Below are positions 11,740 through 25,670 of a stretch of DNA of 64,000 nt, in pieces. The position numbers and the translations under genes are program-made. How positions within the stretch are numbered: position 1 is the stretch's first letter; every line of letters starts with the position of its first letter. Below the pieces are notes generated by a model. The model made no database searches, was not told where the DNA came from, and was given only the letters and a program-made list of their open reading frames with translations. This stretch comes from Metaphire vulgaris (taxonomy: Eukaryota > Annelida > Clitellata > Crassiclitellata > Megascolecidae). The stretch is from assembly GCA_018105865.1 (NCBI GenBank), contig CM030836.1:21190443-21254442 (forward strand), given 5' to 3'.

Positions 11740-14700
11740 GACAATTTATATAGTGCAATAAGCATAGCAAAGGCCAAAGTCAAGAGCACTTTACAGGGGG
11801 CACTTGTAGGAGATAGTAAATAAGCGAGTGCGTCTTTAGTTTATTTGCAAACAGTTCAGAAGAGGTCTCTTTAGTCACTTCATTCCATAGGACGTGGTTC
11901 CTCCGCGTAAAAGATCTCTCCCAAGTTTCGCCGTTTTGGACGAAGCAAAGCATTTATATAGCACCTCTTATGGAAGAGCACTCCCACAATGATTACTTTG
12001 CAAAAATGTAAGATCCAAACTATATAAAGATAAATATATTCAAGTAATCTAAAGCATCGCCATCTGATTAAAAATAAACCAAATCAAGTTCTGCCATGAA
12101 TAAATAAATATCGTCATCAAATTCGGTCATAAATAACTACAAAATAGCTACCAAGTACGGCGAATTCGGACAGAGAGCTGTTGCAGACGATGTATTCGCG
12201 CTGCTGTGGGTCGACGTGGTTGAGTGCTGTGTAGCGAACTTTGTCACGTTCTTGGTCGTGCAGAACGTGGTGTCTGTGACTAAAGGTTCCTCGTTCCACA
12301 TCTTGACCGGAAAGTCTCACGTGGATTCCGTCTCTGAGGAGGGATCCAAACGCCAGAGCCTCTCCCACTGCCCAGTCCGCCTCTCGCCTCGCCACCATCT
12401 CCGAACGTGCCTTCAAAATTCTCTTGATGCCTTCGAGAAAAAGCAAAACCAGTCCAACACAAAGTCAAAACCAGTGGTTGAAACACGGGAATAGCAATAA
12501 GACAAACATTACTCTAACTTGGTAAAAACTGACAGAGAAGAAATTCTGATCTGAGGCAGAAGAATCCAAGCACTCACCCGAATGGAGCGTAAAATTCTCT
12601 GGTTCTGTGCTGATGACTTTTCCGATGTGCTGCAATATGTCTTCCTTGACTCCCGTCGACGGCAGAATCATTGGATCACGGTGATCGAAAAATCCAGACC
12701 ACGGAGAGTCCAGCCACAAGCGGTTCTGCAGGACTGTCTCTTTACGAGCAGCCTGGTAAGCCTCCTCGCAGATCTTGTCGTATTTTGCAACTTCAGACTA
12801 AGTAGCAAACATTCAGGTAAATAAAAATAAGCTAAAAAAGCTGAAATAATTGCAATCTCCCCCCCCCAATAAGTAAGAATATCTGCCTGTTAACTGCATT
12901 ATAATGCTAGAATTTTTAACAAAATCTTGAATCTTAAAATATTTAATAGAATTATTGCATGACAATCAATTGCAAGATGTAAACAATGCAAGACAATTTA
13001 GAGAAGCCTGACATGCATTTACAGAATATTACAGGACATTTAAAGGATTACAGAAATGGTCTTTACGTTTACAAACTAATAGAACTTGAAGGCAAAAGTC
13101 TCCAGAATTTACATCCATGATACCCTCTCAAAGACTTTTCTTCATCTTACTTCGTACTCTTCTCGTGTAATGACGCCTTCGTTGATAAGTTTGTCCGAGT
13201 ATTTCTTCAGCAAAAGTGGTGTCTGCTTAATCTTCTTGTACATCAGCGGCTGAGTGAACATCGGTTCATCAATTTCATTGTGACCATTTCTTCTATAGCA
13301 AACCTATCACACAACATACAAAGCTAGAGCAAATTTTACAAGAACCAACATGTTCAACATCTAATTTTTAAGAAAGAGCAACATCACTGATAAATGCACC
13401 ATACACCTTGAAATCATTACGGAGCCACGCTCTAACAAACAGACACCTAATGTACCAGGTCAATGACGACATCTTTGCCCCAGTCCTTTCGCCACTCTGC
13501 TGCCACTTTGCAGACGTGCATAACCGCCTCTGGGTTGTCGGCATTGACGTGGAAAATTGGAGCACCGACGACACGAGCTACGTCGGTGCAATACGGCGAA
13601 GAACGAGAAGAACGCGGATCAGTTGTGAATCCAACCTAAACGAAAACAAGAGAACATACAGACTACACGGAAACACCATTTGAGGGCGATTAAAGTAGAA
13701 GCGATGAATCCTCTCCACAAGAACCAGTTCTTATTTCTTCGGCTTCTGACTCCAGTAACTCAAATTGTTCACAGAAAAATCTCCAACAAGAACGATGAAA
13801 GACCAGCTGCCTCTTATAAATCCAATAATTGAATCCCCAACTACGGCCCCACCCTTGAATGTTATAATGAGGCATTTTAGAACGTGTCAAATAAAGACTT
13901 TAATTCTGAAAAAAACACATGCAATAAAATTTTGACTTTCTGACCTGATTGTTCACAACAATGTGAACTGTGCCATGAGTGGTGTATGCTGGGAGATCAC
14001 TGAGGTGGAAAGTCTCATATACAACGCCCTGACCGGAAAATGCAGCATCGCCATGGAGAAGAATGCTCATGACCTAGTAACGACAAAATACACAGAAGAC
14101 AAATTGAAAATCTTCTGCATTAATCATCACATCCACCCATTCACCAAACAGTAAAATCATTCATGACAAGAAAAATCAAACTCACACATTATTTGGCAAT
14201 AATAAAGAATGTAGTTCAGAATTAATTTCATCTAACTTTAATCCAAATAACTCTAATAATACCATCAACATGGAAAAGCCAGGTGACTCCTCCCTCCCCT
14301 ATGGGTCCCCTGATCCCAAGGCAAAATGCATTTATACAGCATTGCTTCCCCCATGTGGCAGCAACTGTGTACAGAAATTTCATAATGAAAAAGCCCACAG
14401 TGGCAACATCTGCCTGCCTGTGAAAACCACCATTATTAGGAAATCTCCTAAAATCTTAACGAATCTTATTTTGATGTGAAGTATAGACAACTAGAATAAT
14501 TTAGTTGTACCTTGTTTCCTTCCTCGTCTCCCCGATAGTATTGTTCGGCCTTTGTTTTGCCCTGGACCACCGGGTCGACCGCTTCAAGATGCGACGGATT
14601 AGCCACAACGGCCAGGCGGATGTTCTTATTGGTCGTCCGGTTGAGCCGCTCGTGCGACATGCCCAGGTGGTACTTAACGTCTCCACTGCCTTCGTCTGCC

Positions 14701-17700
14701 GCTTCCAGTTTGGAGTCAAATTGACAGAAGATGTGCTCGAGAGGTTTTCGGCAGACATTTGCAAGAACATTCAGACGACCTCTGAAACAATCACACACGA
14801 CAATCTTCATGGTGAATGGGTCATAAGTGGGTACAAGCTAAGGAAAATTTCAAAAAATTAATGAAAATATTGCATGAATTTGGCAAAATGAAACACTGAA
14901 ACTACTTCCAGAAACTTCAGAAAGCACTCACAGATAGCAAGCACAATAATAGAAGATGCTATCATTGCTACTAAATGTGTTGCTATTATATACACATTCC
15001 CATAACTCATTGCAGATATAGTAAAATTTTGTCTAAATTATTATTAAATATTTAATAATTACATCTGATGTACATTATGACCAATACAACAGTAATGCAT
15101 AAAGCAAGTTGAGTGGTAAGCCACAAATAATGAAATAGTCAAAGAAATGAATTGTCAGAGCACTTGATGTAGTGAGTTTTTTTAATGTCTGACTGTCAGC
15201 CAGGGAAATAAGTTTTTCCTCACCTGTGTGGCATTCCAATCACAAAACTGTCGACACCCAAAGCACTTGACATGTCAATGACTCTCTTCATCGCCGGAAT
15301 GAGAACCTCGCATCCTTCGAGTCCAAACCGCTTTTCAGACGACCACTTCCTTGCCAAAAATTCCTCAAATCGAGTGGAGCGGATGAGTCTCGCCATCAGA
15401 GTTCGCTTTTCGTCGTTTGTCATATCCATTATATTCGGAAGCTCAAAGTGCTTCTTGATCCAGTCGCACTGTTCCAAGTTGTTGATGAACATGTACTCAA
15501 CTCCAATGTTACGACAATAGATGTTCTGAAAGACACAAACTTTTAAGCAAGCTCAAAACCAATAAGTTTCTTTAGACATAAATCAAGAATAAAACAGATA
15601 ATAAATAAACTTCCAGTATTTGGTCTAAAAGCCACAAAACTTAAAGGCTTAAAGACATTCTAACAGTTATTTCTCACTTCAAGTCGGTCTATGATCTCCT
15701 TCAAAGTCAACTGGTGACCATCTCCCGCAATGTACGTTGTCGGGGGCAACTGGAACAGTCTGTTCATGTCTGGCTCCGCTGAAATTGAAACACTTAAGTT
15801 CAGTCATTGATAATCAACTGCCAACAGGTAAGGAGCAACGCAACATTTCAAGTCCACGCCCATTAAGATGGCTAATCTTCTTCAGATTTAGATATTTCAA
15901 GAGCAGAAACAACATAGCTGTAACAATGTCACTGTAACTTTACAATGGAATGTTACGGAGTCAAATTACATGCAGAAAAACTGCTCAACTCCTGATTAAT
16001 ACTAATGTAGATGAAATTAAATTATAAATTCTTTTGTTAGCAAAACTAAAAAAGTACAAATTACTACATACAGTCTCACCTAGATTGTATAACGTATGGT
16101 ATTTATAAGTGGCAAGGAGTTTGCTCCTCATCTCCTCTTCATCCTCAGCATCGATCGTCGCTGAGTTGATCTCAAGAGGATCAAGATCGGCAACCAGATG
16201 GCCACGGATCTAAAAAAGTCAAATTCATAAGTTTCATTTGTGATGAATTCATAACTACAATAATATACAATATCAGGAAAAATCCCATCCATAAACACTT
16301 CACAACACAGACAGTCCCACACAGCTCTGTTCAAATGCTTTAAGCTTTCCCAAAAGGTTTTTTCAACTCAAAGGATGCTTGGGAGGATGACACTGTGAAT
16401 TCCAGGTAAACGGGCATAAATATGCCTAAAGGAATTTGTGTCAAGTGAGGCAACATGGTCAAAGATTCCAGAAACAAGACAAGAAAAAACTGCATAAAGC
16501 AGGATAAAGAAAACACAAAGTATGTACTTTCAATGCTTACAATGCAGCTTTCAAGATAATAGAAATAAGCTGCTGAATACAGAATTTGAAGCTCTTTTTC
16601 GTGCTTAGAAGCACATCATGATAAGATGGCCAACAGTGGAGAAATAATCCAGTGGCTTTCCTATTGAGATGTATTCAAAGCAGTTAATGAGGACAAGTGC
16701 TTTACTTATGATGAGGCTAAAGAGAATCAAAGCCAAACCTCAAGAGCATTCAAATTCAGTGCTAACTGCTAAGGGCATATGCACTGATGAATTGACTCAT
16801 GTGCAAATCATAGGCTCCCAGGTATTGACACATTTGACCTTAAAATGAAAGTTATTTCCAAAGCACAGAACAACATTATAACCAAGTCTCTAAATTTCAG
16901 GCAAACTGCCAAATTGAATAAATATAATAAATATAGTAAAATACCAAAAGCAGAATAACCCCTAAAACATAATACATTATTATACATAGATACTAAATAT
17001 TAGGACATCTATGAATTACATTACATTCTGATTCAGCAACACCCGATGACAACAGCCATTTTTCTTTTGTCAACAGAAATATTTCTATACTTGATGAGCA
17101 AATTACACCAAATTGCATAATTTATTCAACTGGCCTTTCACTTTTAGTCTTAGAAATAATTTTCAAAATTTCTTATTTATCACATATTTTGTTTCATGAA
17201 AGTCACATTTGCCTTTTAAAGCATGATTCACTTTTCTTTAGAGATCTGTTATCTAACATTTGGATTTCCAAATAAAATACTCTGATAACATAATAGGGCA
17301 GGTGTACTTGATCCTCAAGATTTCCAAATAACATCCATAAGATACTCAAGAAGATACTCAAGTACTTAAGATTTAGTCACACATGAATGGGGATAAGGAC
17401 TGATTAAATTGATCTCACTATTAAACTCTTTCTTTGAAACACCTGAGATAATCTTATTGGCAGATTCCCAACTGTCCACTTAGCATGGGAATTAGTTCTA
17501 CAAGATCCAACATAATCAATAACAAAGAATCATCCCTCAAACTGTAAACACTCCTATTATTTGTTCATTGTGGGCCACAGGTGAGTCAAATGTCTGATGC
17601 AAAACAGCTCAAGTGGGTCTTTTCATGACTTAATTATGACTTAGCAGAGGAAAATCCCACACAACGACCCAGTCATGATGACATGAAATACACTTCACTG

Positions 17701-18769
17701 AACTCCATTGTCAAGTCCAAAATAATTCCCTCAACACAAAGAAGGCAAGACAACAGAAGCAAAATGGCAAGTAAAAACCCTCACACAGCACAGCATTTGT
17801 CACAACCAGGAAGTGAATCATATTCAAAAAAACGTTGCCAAAACACCAACAAGCCTCAAAATTTCCCAAAAATCAAAAGAAGAAAACAGCTGAGAACTAG
17901 AGTTCTTCAGAATGCAAGCATTTCATAGTAAAAGTCAATTGTTGAACAATTACGGTCTCAATTCTGATATTTCTAGTAAGGAATCAGCTCGATCCTATGG
18001 CCTAATGAATTATCATGATTACAGTATAATTTTCAACCGGCCAAAAGTTACTGTCAAAATTAAACGATATTAAAAAGAGCGGACAAAAACAAAAGTTTGT
18101 TATAATACTACTAAGACTGCTCAAATAATGAGATAATATTCATAGAAACCTCTTATATCAATGCCAAACCTATTATAAACTTTCACTCAAACAAATGCAG
18201 GTCTAAGTGAAAATCCTCCAAACAAATGTGGAAATGTCAGAATGCAGTGAAGAACAAACCTGATAGGCTCTGACGATGGCCTGCACTGCCAAATGATCGT
18301 CAATCAGTTTGGTGTCGACTGCTTGAGGCTGGGCAACAGAGGATGAAGCATACGGTGTCAAACTAGACACCGAACCAGGTGGAGCCACAAAAGCACTTCC
18401 AGGGGCCATTCCCTTTTCAGCGTTTCTGAAGAATACATCCCACGACTACAAAATGATACGCAACACGTTAAAATATTGCAATGCAACATCTGCAAACGTC
18501 AAACAGCACAGCTCTTCATTGATTTCAAGAAGGCATTTGATAGTCAGCGACTGCACTACCTTGTGAACACTCCTAGGATTTTCCAGCCATGCTTTGTACA
18601 TTTCCTCAACGTACACAGACGAATTGCCGCTGAGAAATGGTTCAGCAGTCACTTTTGTGGAATAGCATTGCTGCTTGATCAAGTTCTGACGTGACGTCAG
18701 TGCTGCCGACGACTGCCAAGTCCTGGCTGACAGCGAAAAAAGTGGCGTCACACACTTGAGACGGTACAT
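9578..18769 (-). CDS. OGDH: 2-oxoglutarate dehydrogenase E1 component, mitochondrial
   Basis: Seventeen coding exons: 18560-18769, 18260-18445, 16080-16209, 15678-15778, 15224-15525, 14511-14781, 13945-14073, 13456-13635, 13151-13303, 12578-12797, 12152-12430, 11500-11678, 11052-11123, 10742-10867, 10227-10463, 9865-10028, 9578-9674. All phases agree and give 1011 residues (human about 1023). The enzyme is the thiamine-diphosphate E1 of the mitochondrial oxoglutarate dehydrogenase complex in the TCA cycle. Residues 1 to about 40 form a basic presequence ending near QCYSTK. Next come [31 protein letters not shown] near 308-318, and the ThDP site with [15 protein letters not shown] (408-422) and VVNNQ (439-443). 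[20 protein letters not shown] and [18 protein letters not shown] form the transketolase-like core; [12 protein letters not shown] follows. All residues I would expect for activity are present. The calcium-motif segment differs from mammals (see findings). Confidence 0.98.
11687..11737. repeat. (TTA)n microsatellite
   Basis: About 16 copies in an OGDH intron, directly beside the exon at 11500-11678. It is followed by a dispersed sequence that includes AATTTATATAGTGC. Confidence 0.95.
16210..18259 (-). other. Large OGDH intron
   Basis: AT-rich, with no splice-flanked coding segment that I can support and no clear transposon ends. Confidence 0.6.
18503..18546 (+). pseudogene. Reverse-transcriptase-like fragment (LINE motif A)
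   Basis: The plus strand encodes [16 protein letters not shown], which matches RT motif A of LINE-type retrotransposons (FxDFxKAFDS). The likeness ends where OGDH exon 18560-18769 begins on the other strand. At this length it may be a tiny fossil or chance. Confidence 0.35.
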
Positions 18770-18772
18770 TTC

Positions 18773-21157
18773 CTAGAATCTGATTTCTAAAACAATTCCC
18801 CAAAACAATCATTCAAACCATTTTCAATTACTCAAAAGCAAATCGTAACATAAAAATGAAGAAACAGAGCATTTCATATCAACAAACACAAGAACACTTT
18901 AGTCAGTGTCATAGTCTATTATTAAAACTCGGAATAAATTATTATCCACATTTAAATTGTTAACTGCATCAGTTGACTTTGAACCTGCTAAGCTTGTCCA
19001 GAACCCTATAAATAAAAGCCATGAACAATAATTGCAAACAGCCAATGATTAAAATTAATTATTTAACAAATTGCAGAAATTTTAAAATCAGATTTTTCTC
19101 CTCTATAAATAAATTTGCAAATTAACTGCATCAGAGACACTATAAACCAAGCATAAAAAGATCTTGATAGTGACAGAAAACCAGCATAAATGCATAAAAC
19201 AAACAAGTGCAAACAGCCAATGATATATACTGAAGTTATTTATACATGATTGCCTGTGAATTTTAAAAATCAGATTTTTCTATTCAACAAAAATGGCTTG
19301 TAGTTTCAATTTCAAGTGCATCAGAGCACTATAACAGTAAGCATAAAAAGATCATTGATAGTGACAGAAAACCAGCAATGACAACATTTTGGTTAAAAGA
19401 GAAAAACAAGTGCCTCAGAACTGACATCACCAGGTGGCACAACTGACGAGGTCTGCTAGATCAATAATGCACACCCACCAAAAACCAAATCCCTCAAAGG
19501 CAAATCAACTCTCATTCATGTAATAATGAATTGTAAAATGAAAACTTGCTTTTCTGTCCCTTGCTAATATTGCATGCTCTGGGCAAACAGTCAGAAACTA
19601 GAGATTCACAGGTATAAGATAAGAGGAGTGAGAAACAGTCCATCATTGATTTTGCAATTGATAATCTAATACGTTCCTTGTAATACTCCTTCATCACAGA
19701 CATCATCATTTCAATCACCCAAATGCATATATATTCTTCTTCACTCTTAGCTAAACTATAGAGTCAAATACAATGGACCAGTTGCTACCAGTGTTTACTG
19801 ACCCAACAAGGTTGGAACAACATGGGCTGCTAACAGCACTCAACTTACTAATCACAAGATAAACAAGTCCATAGAAAACCATCATATACACATGCTACAG
19901 GTTAAAGCTACAGGTTAAAGATGAATTACTGGTAATTTTATATATTGATTCAGTATTTCAAAGGAATGATCTAATGAGTTGTGCTTTGTGTGAAGCTCTT
20001 GAAATGAATCACTGAATACAGCTGAACTTTAACAGCAGTCAACCAGTTTCAGACATCAAGACCAGTTCAAACTGGTTGTGCTAAACTTGAAAGTTCAGGT
20101 CAACAAACCCTCTCAATTAACAATAACAGTCTCATTGCCTAGTCTGCTCATTCATTAAAAAACTCTTGTGCTGATCACAAAATTTCTGACCAAATCAACA
20201 GACAAGATACAACTACCGGTAGGTCAGACAGAGGGCAGGCAAATATAACAATGCAATGTCAGTATCATCAAACAAATGTTTATTTGATCTCCTGCATGAA
20301 TTCAAGATCCTCCAGTACTCTGATCGACAATAACAAAGTCATGAACATAATCCAACAAGAAGATATAATCTCATCCAGAGTGGTGCTATAAAAATTACAG
20401 CAAACCGATCACATTACGCTAGCAAAACAAGAGTTTCCCCTTTTTCTCTTTCTTCCTGCCACATCATTTCATTTAAATTCTTCTGTAAATTTTACTTGTG
20501 ATCTGCTTTTAAAATTATTAGAAATAAAGCCTTAAAATGGTTTGCAATGGCTGCTCTTCACAAGTTGATCGACTTTAACATCTTGTTGATGGCCACTTAT
20601 ATGACTGCCAGACAAAGGGACTGGGTCATCAAAACAGTTTGAACTGACTTGAGCAGTCGAACTGCCCATTTTATTATCACAAAAGCATCACAAACGTATA
20701 TTTAATCTTAGTCCAAATTCTTGAAATCGATCATTTACATTTACATCTGCACATACATCTAATTTCAAGTCAATTTATCCTGAAATGTACGACGGCAACA
20801 CCCAATTGCAATTACCATTGTATTACTCTCAATGCGCTATATAAATTTACGAGATTTTACTTACTTAATTGGTTTCTATAATTACTGTCACGAGGTTTTA
20901 AAAAAACTCCATTAGTACCAGCGTTAGCCTTCGACGCACATCAAAAATGTCAAGCAATTTGGAAATTCCGGTAGCTGCTTGGCATTTCTAATTTTAAAAT
21001 TGTATAGCCTAATCGTCAAAATGTCATCGCACGATCTAAAGATTCATTTATTTAGTAGCAGTAGAGATAGACATGTTAGCGATATCCAATAGTCACCTGC
21101 AATCAACAAAGAAATGACGAAATTCTGCCAAAATAGTCCCTCAAACGGTCAACTTAC
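18773..21157 (-). other. First OGDH intron
   Basis: It runs from the CTAG acceptor before the ATG-bearing exon up to the proposed 5' UTR exon. It contains two similar AT-rich blocks near 19.00-19.20 and 19.20-19.38 kb (shared text CATAAAAAGATC and GTGACAGAAAACCAGCA), an old local duplication. No coding exon is visible. Confidence 0.5.
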
Positions 21158-21250
21158 TCTTTGTTCTGCTCTGTAGAAATATTCTAAACTATTTTTGTTG
21201 TTATAATTCTCGTTCTTGTCGAAATTTTCTGCTGTAAGAATAACGTACCA
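21158..21250 (-). other. Probable OGDH 5' UTR exon and promoter-proximal region
   Basis: A GTAAGT donor on the minus strand at 21152-21157 follows AGAGCAGAACAAAGA. The ATG-bearing OGDH exon has an acceptor just upstream of its start (18772), so a non-coding first exon is required; this is the best donor found. The upper boundary is not visible. Confidence 0.45.
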
Positions 21251-21609
21251 CACGTGTCTCAACTAGTCACGAAAGATCACGAAACTGCTGAATATATAAT
21301 TAGGCGTAAACGATTTGATTCATGCAAATGACCTGCTTCAGCCAATCACAGCTCAGAGTTTGGTCGCTCCCATAGTCTCATAGTCTGGTTCCGGCCCATT
21401 ACAGAATTTTTATATAAACCATAACGTTGGCCAATCATCGTTCAGTGCATGGCTTTGGCGTCACACACCCACGTTTCACCAAATGACCTCAGACGCCCCC
21501 ACTCAATGAATCAGCGTTAAACACTGTTATAAAAGAATATCGCATCGAGTGAAATAAGATCGAAGCACGCGGCGTTCAAAGTAGGGAATATATATGATTT
21601 AGTTATAAG

Positions 21610-21776
21610 TAGGGCGCGATTTGTAGGGAAGAAGGGGGAATATTCCCCCCACTGCCCAACTGCATCCCCCTACTGCTACATCCCCCACCACTACATCCCC
21701 CACTGCTACATTTCCCAACAACTACATCCCCAAGCTCGACATACCCCCACTGCTCCAGGTCACAAATCGCACCCTG
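21610..21776. mobile_element. Small hAT-like element with internal tandem repeats
   Basis: Inverted ends TAGGGCGCGATTTGT and ACAAATCGCACCCTG, flanked by an exact 8-bp duplication GTTATAAG (21602-21609 and 21777-21784). The interior is a tandem array of a roughly 15-base unit CTACATCCCCCACTG in about six diverged copies. No coding capacity. Confidence 0.75.
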
Positions 21777-22224
21777 GTTATAAGAGGTAAATCTAAGATA
21801 AAAGCCGACTCCGAAAACTGCTAAATATAGGGTTTAAGGATGGACATAATTTTGGTCACGGTGACAAAAGGGTCTTCAAAAAATGTTGAAGGCATAGCAC
21901 CCCCCCCCACCCAATTGGCCAAAATGATCACCAAATGGTGAAGAAAGCCATTGTTTATGGCTGTCCAATGTATGAGTGGGAATGATCCAACTGTTTTGAC
22001 AAAATTAAAACAGTTCAAAACACATGTATAAGACCATGAGTGCTCAAGTAACCAAAAATCTCAAGAGTCTTTTGCCCCATGCACAGAGCATAATTGTCAG
22101 GAGTGCAACATTACAGGAAATTTTAAAAATAAGTGCAATCATATGACAACTGAGGAAGATTCTGATTCAACCACAAACTTTATATTTTCAATCTCAGCTA
22201 AATTATTTGTCATCAACTATTTAC

Positions 22225-22340
22225 TACTACAACTATTACTATAGGTGATGATCATCATGAATTACTAAACTATTACTATAGGTGATGACCATCATGAACT
22301 ACTACTACAACTATTACTATAGGTGATGACCATCATGAAC
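22225..22340. repeat. Tandem repeat, about three copies
   Basis: The text ACTATTACTATAGGTGATGA(C/T)CATCATGAA recurs three times with variable spacers. It leads directly into the TGA/TAA microsatellites. Confidence 0.85.
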
Positions 22341-22344
22341 ATAA

Positions 22345-22365
22345 ATGATGATGATGATGATGATG

Positions 22366-22411
<46 letters not shown>

Positions 22412-22441
22412 GGGAGGCCTGAGCTCAGGGCGGCGGTCCGC

Positions 22442-22482
<41 letters not shown>
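22345..22482. repeat. (TGA)n and (TAA)n microsatellites split by a GC-rich insert
   Basis: A TGA run passes into a TAA run to 22411. A 30-base GC-rich piece follows, then a second TAA run at 22442-22482. Confidence 0.95.
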
Positions 22483-22483
<1 letters not shown>

Positions 22484-23164
22484 GTTAATGTGGTTCAAGA
22501 CTTCAAGAGGGTCTTCCCTGTGTGAGAACCACTATCTTGGATGAAAAAGTGAGGGACCCAAATCCTTTCCCTTTCCTTGTCCAGTCTCTCAAAAACTGGA
22601 TGAGGCCTGAAGCTCAGCAGCAGGGGCGGCGCTAGGGCGGTGGGTCCGCAGGTCCGGACTCACCCAGTCTAGTAGTAGTAGTGCTCTATACTTAGGTTGT
22701 AGTGCTCCGTTTTTACGGTGCAATTCTCCATTCTTTGTTGTCTTCGTCACGACACCGCCATTATAAAAAATCTGTATACTGAACATGAATTTCCATGATT
22801 AAACTGCTTTGATTGGTTGGCGCCATTTTCTGCTGCTCTGTCTTGAGGTGCTTGTTTCACATGCAGGAATAAAATAGACATATGATTTCAACCTAAGAAG
22901 AACTAGTATCATATCAAATTGAAACTAAAACCTTCTATGCATTATTGACAACTACAGTGTAATATCAATATTATCCCAATGACAGTTACTAAAATCAAAG
23001 CATAATAATAATGATAACAAAAAGAATATTCAATATAGAACTTTACTTTGTAACCATAGCAACACATATCACAGTCTCAATTACATCAACAAGTCCAATT
23101 TTTATTAGTTTATGAACAATGTCAAGATCAGGGACAATACTTTGTCCAAAGTCACATGACAAAG

Positions 23165-25609
23165 TCACATGACAAAGTCGAGGTTGACACTCTGACCAGG
23201 GTTCACATGCACGACGTGTGTCTGCTGCCTTTTTGTACCCCATTCACCCGCAGTCACTGCATACGAACCAGGATGGACAACCATGTGCACATCCTCAGCA
23301 GATTCAAGCTAAGAAAACAAAGAAACACAATTTATTATATCTATGATTTTTTCTGTGTAGAAGTCAGTCGCCTGATATATTATGCAGCTTTAAAACAGAG
23401 CAATTATTTATAGCTATATATTGCAACAGTCAATAAAATAGAAATCATCATCATTATCATCTGTTTTTCTGTCTTGAGACAGGTTCAGGGCTCCATTGTT
23501 TCCATTCTTCTCAATGCCTTGCCTCTTCTTTGATAACTGAAAATAGGTTTTGTGAGGCTGTGCATCTGTCTTCTTCATCAACCAGTCCAATACCATCATC
23601 CTTGGTTTTCCTCTTGTCTTTTTTCCTGGTATAATTCCCCCCATTACTGTTCTAAACAATGAATCTCACATATCTGATATAGCTCCTCTGTTCTCTTTTG
23701 GAAAATAGAAATAGAGTATTAAGGTGTCTATTTGCAACACCTGCATACAGAACACACAAGGACATGATTTACAGCTTATAGTAATTAAAGAGCAGTACAT
23801 TCGTCAGTAACAAAGATCAAAGTTATTACCAGTAGCATTGTCTAGGGAGATACAGGCATCCAATGGATAAACGAAATGATGGATAAATATAAACTTAGCA
23901 TGGTTTTAAATGTTCTACAAATCCAGGAAACATGTGCCAATTGGCAGGTTGTGTAAACAAAGAGTCAAGCAAAAAGCAAATGCACAGGGAATGGAATATC
24001 TAAAGCACAACATACATCTATGTGGCCAGAAAATGAGCTAATCATGTTTTAGCCCATGCAGTGCAATTACAATGAAGTGGCAGTGCCATTACAATGCCGC
24101 AAGAGTTACTGACTGGATTACGATGTTGGATTTGCGTGTAGAGCGGCGTATGAAACTTTCCACAGTGGAGCGAATCGTTCTTGTCAAGTTGACTTTGAGA
24201 GCAGCTTTGGTAAAATCTCTGCCAAAATTTTAGAGTCACTATTTCAAAAGTAATTATCAGTAATTTCTAAAATTATCTTTAAATGCTTGATAGCATTGTG
24301 TATAATTTAAATATTTACTATAACAAGATAAAAAGCCTTACTTTGCAAATAAATACAGACACAGATGATGATGATGATGATGATGATGATGATAATTATG
24401 ACAAGTAGCGATACCATTACTGACTTTACACTGACGTGATGTTGTTGACATGTACTGCATTATCGTAGCAAATGCATCATCAATGCTCGTGTGCACAAGA
24501 GTGTCCTGAAAATTTAATAACAAAGATTTCAAACCGTAGCAAAGTGCGACTACAAGATCCTGCCAAAAAATCGGTAAATAACAAAACTGTGGTGCATGGA
24601 TGCCCAAATAAATTTTTCCAGAGGGGAACACAATGGTCACAGTTAATATTATGGCAAGGTTTTCAAATGTGAAATTTGACAATTTCAAGAGATTGCCAGA
24701 ATTCCAGGTAAAATCCAAACAAAATCAGTTACTGTTGTACTTCAATTAAGTAATGCTTTAGTGTGAAAATATTGGTTAAGAGCCAAAGTATAGTTAGTTA
24801 CAAAAATAGATTTACATTTTCCAGTTGGCAAGTGCCCCCTCTTGCCGTGTTTATTCTATGCCTTCTCTGGGGGGAATTTCCCCTCAAAGTTTGAATTCCC
24901 CCTCCCAAATTTTTGACATTTTGGCAAGTAGTATGGCCTCCCTAATGTCTGTTCCCCAAAATAATTTTAAACCCCCCCCCAATGTCTAGGTGACTAGAAT
25001 AGCCACTGCCTCTTGCCCCAATGTATGGCCGCCCATGCTTTGGTGTGCACTGCCTCAGACGGCCACGCATTGCATATTTGAGTCAATTAAAATCTGAAAT
25101 CTGAACTGCCAATCAGATCGTTCATAAATCTTGAAAACAATTTACATAGTAATGTCTGCACAATAAAAAACTTCACCAAAATGCCATGTCGATGAAATAA
25201 CACACTTGCACTGGACTTTCCGAGTACTGCTTTGGCTGAGGCCAGTCGACTTTGCGTCTTGTGGCTTTCTCCAGAAGCTGCTGACTCTGTTTCATCGACC
25301 GACACATAGTGCACAGCATCCAGTCTGAATCTTTGTGCTACAACATGAAAAAAACAAGTACACTACACACAATACACTGGTCCTGTATGTATGAGCATCG
25401 ATTGCCTGGCTGAGGTCCTCCGAAAGGGATATCAATGCATGCTGCCCTGAGAACCTGTCATCGGGTAGAGTTTCTGGAAAGAGCACAGAGGTATGATTCT
25501 TGCAGTGCATCCAGACCATAGTGGGTTTGAATATGACTCTATCCACTGTGTAACGACCTTGGACAAGTTGTTTACCCCAATTGTCCCACACTTACGTTAA
25601 CAGCCATGC

Positions 25610-25670
<61 letters not shown>

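Noticed and set aside
25292..25591. 99-codon minus-strand open frame upstream of an AKIP1 exon
   Set aside because: Its lower end covers the exon in the wrong frame. The rest looks like an intronic repeat with a weak B-box-like GGTTTGAATATGACTC, not enough to call a SINE or tRNA.
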